A DNA stretch of 64,000 nt from an uncultured Alistipes sp. (GTDB taxonomy: Bacteria; Bacteroidota; Bacteroidia; Bacteroidales; Rikenellaceae). Location: the NCBI GenBank assembly GCA_904502285.1, contig CAJGEC010000003.1, positions 1 to 64,000 on the forward strand, written 5' to 3'. How positions within the stretch are numbered: the first letter of the stretch is position 1; each line of letters starts with the position of its first letter. Positions 61,536 through 64,000 of this stretch are shown one piece after another. The translations under genes and the position numbers were made by a program. Below the pieces are notes generated by a model. That model saw only the letters and a program-made list of their open reading frames with translations, ran no database searches and was not told where the DNA came from.

Positions 61536-63854
61536 ATGGCAAACAGCAAACACGACATAAAGAGCAGTACGACTCGACCACGTACCCTGCGCCACGATAT
61601 CGTCTCGCGCATCAAGTCGTTGTACGTTATATTCATCATAAGCGCACTCTGCATCATCGCACGACTGGCGTGGATTATCTTCATCAGCCCCTCGGTGCGA
61701 CACAATGCCGAGGTTATGAACGATGGCATCTACCACTTCACGGATGTTGAGGCACACCGTGGCACAATCTTCTCGCGCGACGGAGAGCCTCTGGCCATAT
61801 CGAGCCTTCGCTACAACGTATTCCTCGACTTCGGCTCGGAGGGTATGGTGGATGCCGAGGAGAAGGCATACCAAAAAAATGTTGATTCACTCTCAAAACT
61901 CCTCGCTGCGCACTTCAACCAGGCCGATGCCGAGCAGAACAACTACAAATATATCCCTGCCTCGGAGTATCGCCGCATACTACTCTCGGAGCGAACACGT
62001 GAGGGTACGAAAAAGCGCTCATTCCAGATTATGCCACGCACCATCACCATCGACGAGTGGAATATGATGAAGCGTACCTACCCCATCTTCAATGGTAATA
62101 TGGGTTACGTATTTAGCTCCCAGGCCCAGGATAAGCGCCTCTACCCTTCAGGAGATATCGCCCGACAGACCATCGGTCGCTACGGCACCATCGTCGTAAA
62201 CGACAAGGAGGTCGCTGGAACGGGTATCGAGCTTATGTACAACGACTGGCTGGCAGGTAGCAATGGTAAGTACAAGGAGCAGTGGATAGCCCACGGCTTC
62301 TGGTCGAGAGTTGATGATAGCGAAAATGTGGATGTCGTCAATGGAGCTAATGTCATCACCACCCTTGATGCAGGTCTACAGCGTGTGGCCCACGAGCGTC
62401 TCGACTCGGCACTACGACGCTACGACGCATCGTTTGGTGTGGCAATAGCTATGGAGGTAAAGACTGGTAACGTGCTATGTATGGTGAGCCTCGGTGCTAC
62501 GAAGGAGCGTGGCACAACCTATAGCGAGAGGGTCTTCAACCACGCCCTCAAGACCCGTATCTGCCCCGGCTCGACGATGAAACTAACCTCAGCAATGGCA
62601 CTCTTGGAGTTGGCCGACTTCGACCTCAACTCTATGATTAATACCGAGCACTCGAAGCCTCGTAATTCCGTAAGGATTGGAGCTGTGGATGTGGAAGATA
62701 CCCACGATGTGGCAGGCGCTGAGAGCGATGGTTATGTATCATTGAAAAATGCCTTTGCCCACTCCTCGAATGTCTACTTCGCCAAGGGTATCTACAACGC
62801 CTTCAAGGATGACCCTAAGCGATATACCGACTTCTTGGCCAGCCTCCGCTTCAACGACTTTGTCGGTCTGGAAGCCTATGGCGAGCGCGTGGGATTGCTC
62901 CCTATGGCCGATAGTCCCGATTGGAAGCCTGGCGGTGGTGCAGGAATCCGCCTTCCTCGTATGGCATACGGCTATGAGGTTGAGTTACCTCCAATCCATA
63001 TGCTTGCGCTCTATAATGGCGTAGCAAATGAGGGCCGTATGGTCGCCCCACGACTCGTGGACCGCATAGAGCGCGACGGCGAGGTCTTGGAGCGTATGCC
63101 CGTAGTAACCCTCGTAGACCGTATGTGTTCGAAGAGCACCTTGGCACAACTCGACAGCTGCCTTGCTGCAGCATCCCACCAGACCAAGAATATTTTTAGG
63201 GGTCTTGCTACACCATTCGGTTGCAAGACGGGTACGGCACAGGTTTGGTCCACCTTCATCTCGGAGAGCGACAAGGACAAGGTACAGATGAGCAACGGTA
63301 TGAACTTCAAGGAGGACAAATATTACTATGGCTCAATCGTCTGCACACTCCCTCAGGAGGACCCACAATATACCATCCTCGTAGGAGTGTGTAAGCAGGT
63401 GACCCCCTCGAATAGTGTATACTACGGTATCGACCTTGCAGGCCCAGTGGCATCAGCCATTATGGAGTACCTCTATTCCACCGACCACTCACTGCACTCG
63501 TTGGTTGAGGAGCCAGAGGTGAAGTACTCGCCCGTGAACATCAAGCCCGGAGAGACTGCCTCGGTGGAGTGCATCACAGAACTTACGCCCGAGTGCGATA
63601 GCAAGGAGGCTGGCGACAAGTGGAGCAACGTCTCTATCGACGAGAGTGGCAAGGCGACCCTCAGTAGCATAGATATTGAGAGTGGCGTAGTGCCAAATGT
63701 CAAGGGGATGGGTCTCACCGACGCCCTCTACCTCTTGGAGCGTGCGGGACTGACCGTAACACACACAGGTAGTGGCAGGGTCAAGAGTCAGGATATACCT
63801 GCAGGACGAAAAGCAACCCCAAATATGAAGATTCATCTCATCTTAGAGAGATAG
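61536..63854 (+). CDS. ftsI: Peptidoglycan D,D-transpeptidase FtsI (class B PBP) with PASTA domain
   Basis: Septal transpeptidase. The 772-residue product has an N-terminal anchor (about 28-50), the PBP dimer domain starting EAHRGTIFSRDGEPLA, and the transpeptidase with active-site motifs GSTMK (SxxK), HSSN (SxN) and CKTGTAQ (KTG). A C-terminal PASTA domain follows (about 705-772, VVPNVKGMGLTDALYLLERAGL). PASTA on the division PBP is usual in Bacteroidetes and Firmicutes but absent in E. coli FtsI. It starts one base after the ftsL stop; murE follows after 21 bases. Confidence 0.96.
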   Translation: MANSKHDIKSSTTRPRTLRHDIVSRIKSLYVIFIISALCIIARLAWIIFISPSVRHNAEVMNDGIYHFTDVEAHRGTIFSRDGEPLAISSLRYNVFLDFGSEGMVDAEEKAYQKNVDSLSKLLAAHFNQADAEQNNYKYIPASEYRRILLSERTREGTKKRSFQIMPRTITIDEWNMMKRTYPIFNGNMGYVFSSQAQDKRLYPSGDIARQTIGRYGTIVVNDKEVAGTGIELMYNDWLAGSNGKYKEQWIAHGFWSRVDDSENVDVVNGANVITTLDAGLQRVAHERLDSALRRYDASFGVAIAMEVKTGNVLCMVSLGATKERGTTYSERVFNHALKTRICPGSTMKLTSAMALLELADFDLNSMINTEHSKPRNSVRIGAVDVEDTHDVAGAESDGYVSLKNAFAHSSNVYFAKGIYNAFKDDPKRYTDFLASLRFNDFVGLEAYGERVGLLPMADSPDWKPGGGAGIRLPRMAYGYEVELPPIHMLALYNGVANEGRMVAPRLVDRIERDGEVLERMPVVTLVDRMCSKSTLAQLDSCLAAASHQTKNIFRGLATPFGCKTGTAQVWSTFISESDKDKVQMSNGMNFKEDKYYYGSIVCTLPQEDPQYTILVGVCKQVTPSNSVYYGIDLAGPVASAIMEYLYSTDHSLHSLVEEPEVKYSPVNIKPGETASVECITELTPECDSKEAGDKWSNVSIDESGKATLSSIDIESGVVPNVKGMGLTDALYLLERAGLTVTHTGSGRVKSQDIPAGRKATPNMKIHLILER

Positions 63855-63875
63855 AAACATATAGCACAAACAGAT

Positions 63876-64000
63876 ATGAAACAACTGAACTTACTGCTCG
63901 CCAATGTTCGAGCAATAGAGATACACAACAACCATAACGCTGAGGTTGTATCACTCACCTACGACTCTCGTAGTGTGGAGAGAGGCGCCCTCTTCTTCGC
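63876..64000 (+). CDS. murE: MurE, UDP-MurNAc-tripeptide synthetase (N-terminus only)
   Basis: Only the first 41 residues are in the window; the gene continues past the edge. The start MKQLNLLLANV and VVSLTYDSRSVERGALFFA match the N-terminal UDP-binding domain of MurE ligases, in which D-S-R-x-V-x-x-G-x-x-F is conserved. Position after ftsI is canonical. It probably adds meso-diaminopimelate, but that part of the protein is not visible. Confidence 0.88.
   Translation, partial: MKQLNLLLANVRAIEIHNNHNAEVVSLTYDSRSVERGALFF

Overview
The window is a chromosomal stretch of a Bacteroidales bacterium, most likely Rikenellaceae/Alistipes-like. The assignment is by inference: there are many matches to the Bacteroidetes promoter (TTTG, about 19-21 bases, TAnnTTTG), no Shine-Dalgarno sequences, BACON-domain and Mfa-like fimbrillin lipoproteins, an S46 dipeptidyl peptidase, a PPi-type phosphofructokinase and a type V pilus locus. 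No 16S gene is present, so the genus is a guess. The flanking core is about half GC; the first 3 kb is clearly AT-richer.

Layout. 1-2.9 kb: an AT-rich island of small minus-strand membrane or secreted proteins of unknown function. It holds two diverged copies of a large hairpin RNA/DNA element (1414-1603 and 2470-2668) and is bracketed by a 36-bp imperfect direct repeat. 3.0-12 kb: S46 dipeptidyl peptidase, queA, a nitronate monooxygenase-like flavoprotein, a small outer-membrane barrel, PPi-phosphofructokinase, a plug-only TonB-receptor-like protein and a BACON lipoprotein. 12.2-21.3 kb: a hydrogen-metabolism module in which pyruvate:ferredoxin oxidoreductase is divergent from a putative group B [FeFe] hydrogenase, followed by the maturases hydE, hydG and hydF. 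21.4-24.5 kb: hpt, queE, a DivIC/FtsB-like gene and an HtrA protease. 24.7 kb: tRNA-Glu(CTC).

25.1-44.8 kb: a roughly 20-kb minus-strand type V pilus operon. It reads from a consensus promoter near 45,027-45,057 through an OmpA/BACON/beta-barrel protein, a DUF5119-like lipoprotein and eight Mfa-like fimbrillin lipoproteins (three enlarged by beta-helix or multi-domain tails) to a large tip-type lipoprotein. Six fimbrillins carry the lipid Cys at residue 17 and a T-R-(A/S) site with Arg at exactly residue 43, the expected Arg-protease activation site. Most longer intergenic gaps hold a perfect or near-perfect hairpin, each with a different stem sequence. The operon leader contains a run of nine G:C pairs, a candidate phase-variation tract.

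45.3-59.1 kb: minus-strand housekeeping operons: antiporter, Zn peptidase, SGNH hydrolase, MBOAT acyltransferase and PAP2; then mqnB and mqnD of the futalosine menaquinone route with a small membrane protein; then fhs, aminopeptidase P, a U32 protein and polyprenyl synthase. A plus-strand ROK kinase and a GNAT-like acyltransferase follow. 60.1-64.0 kb: start of the division/cell-wall cluster, rsmH-ftsL-ftsI-murE (murE cut by the window edge), without mraZ in front.

The strongest candidates for something undescribed are the duplicated, compensatorily varying structured element next to the small-protein operons, and the combination of features in the pilus operon (invariant Arg43, hairpins between genes, poly-G leader, fimbrillin/beta-helix fusions). 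All family assignments were made by reading motifs, without database searches.
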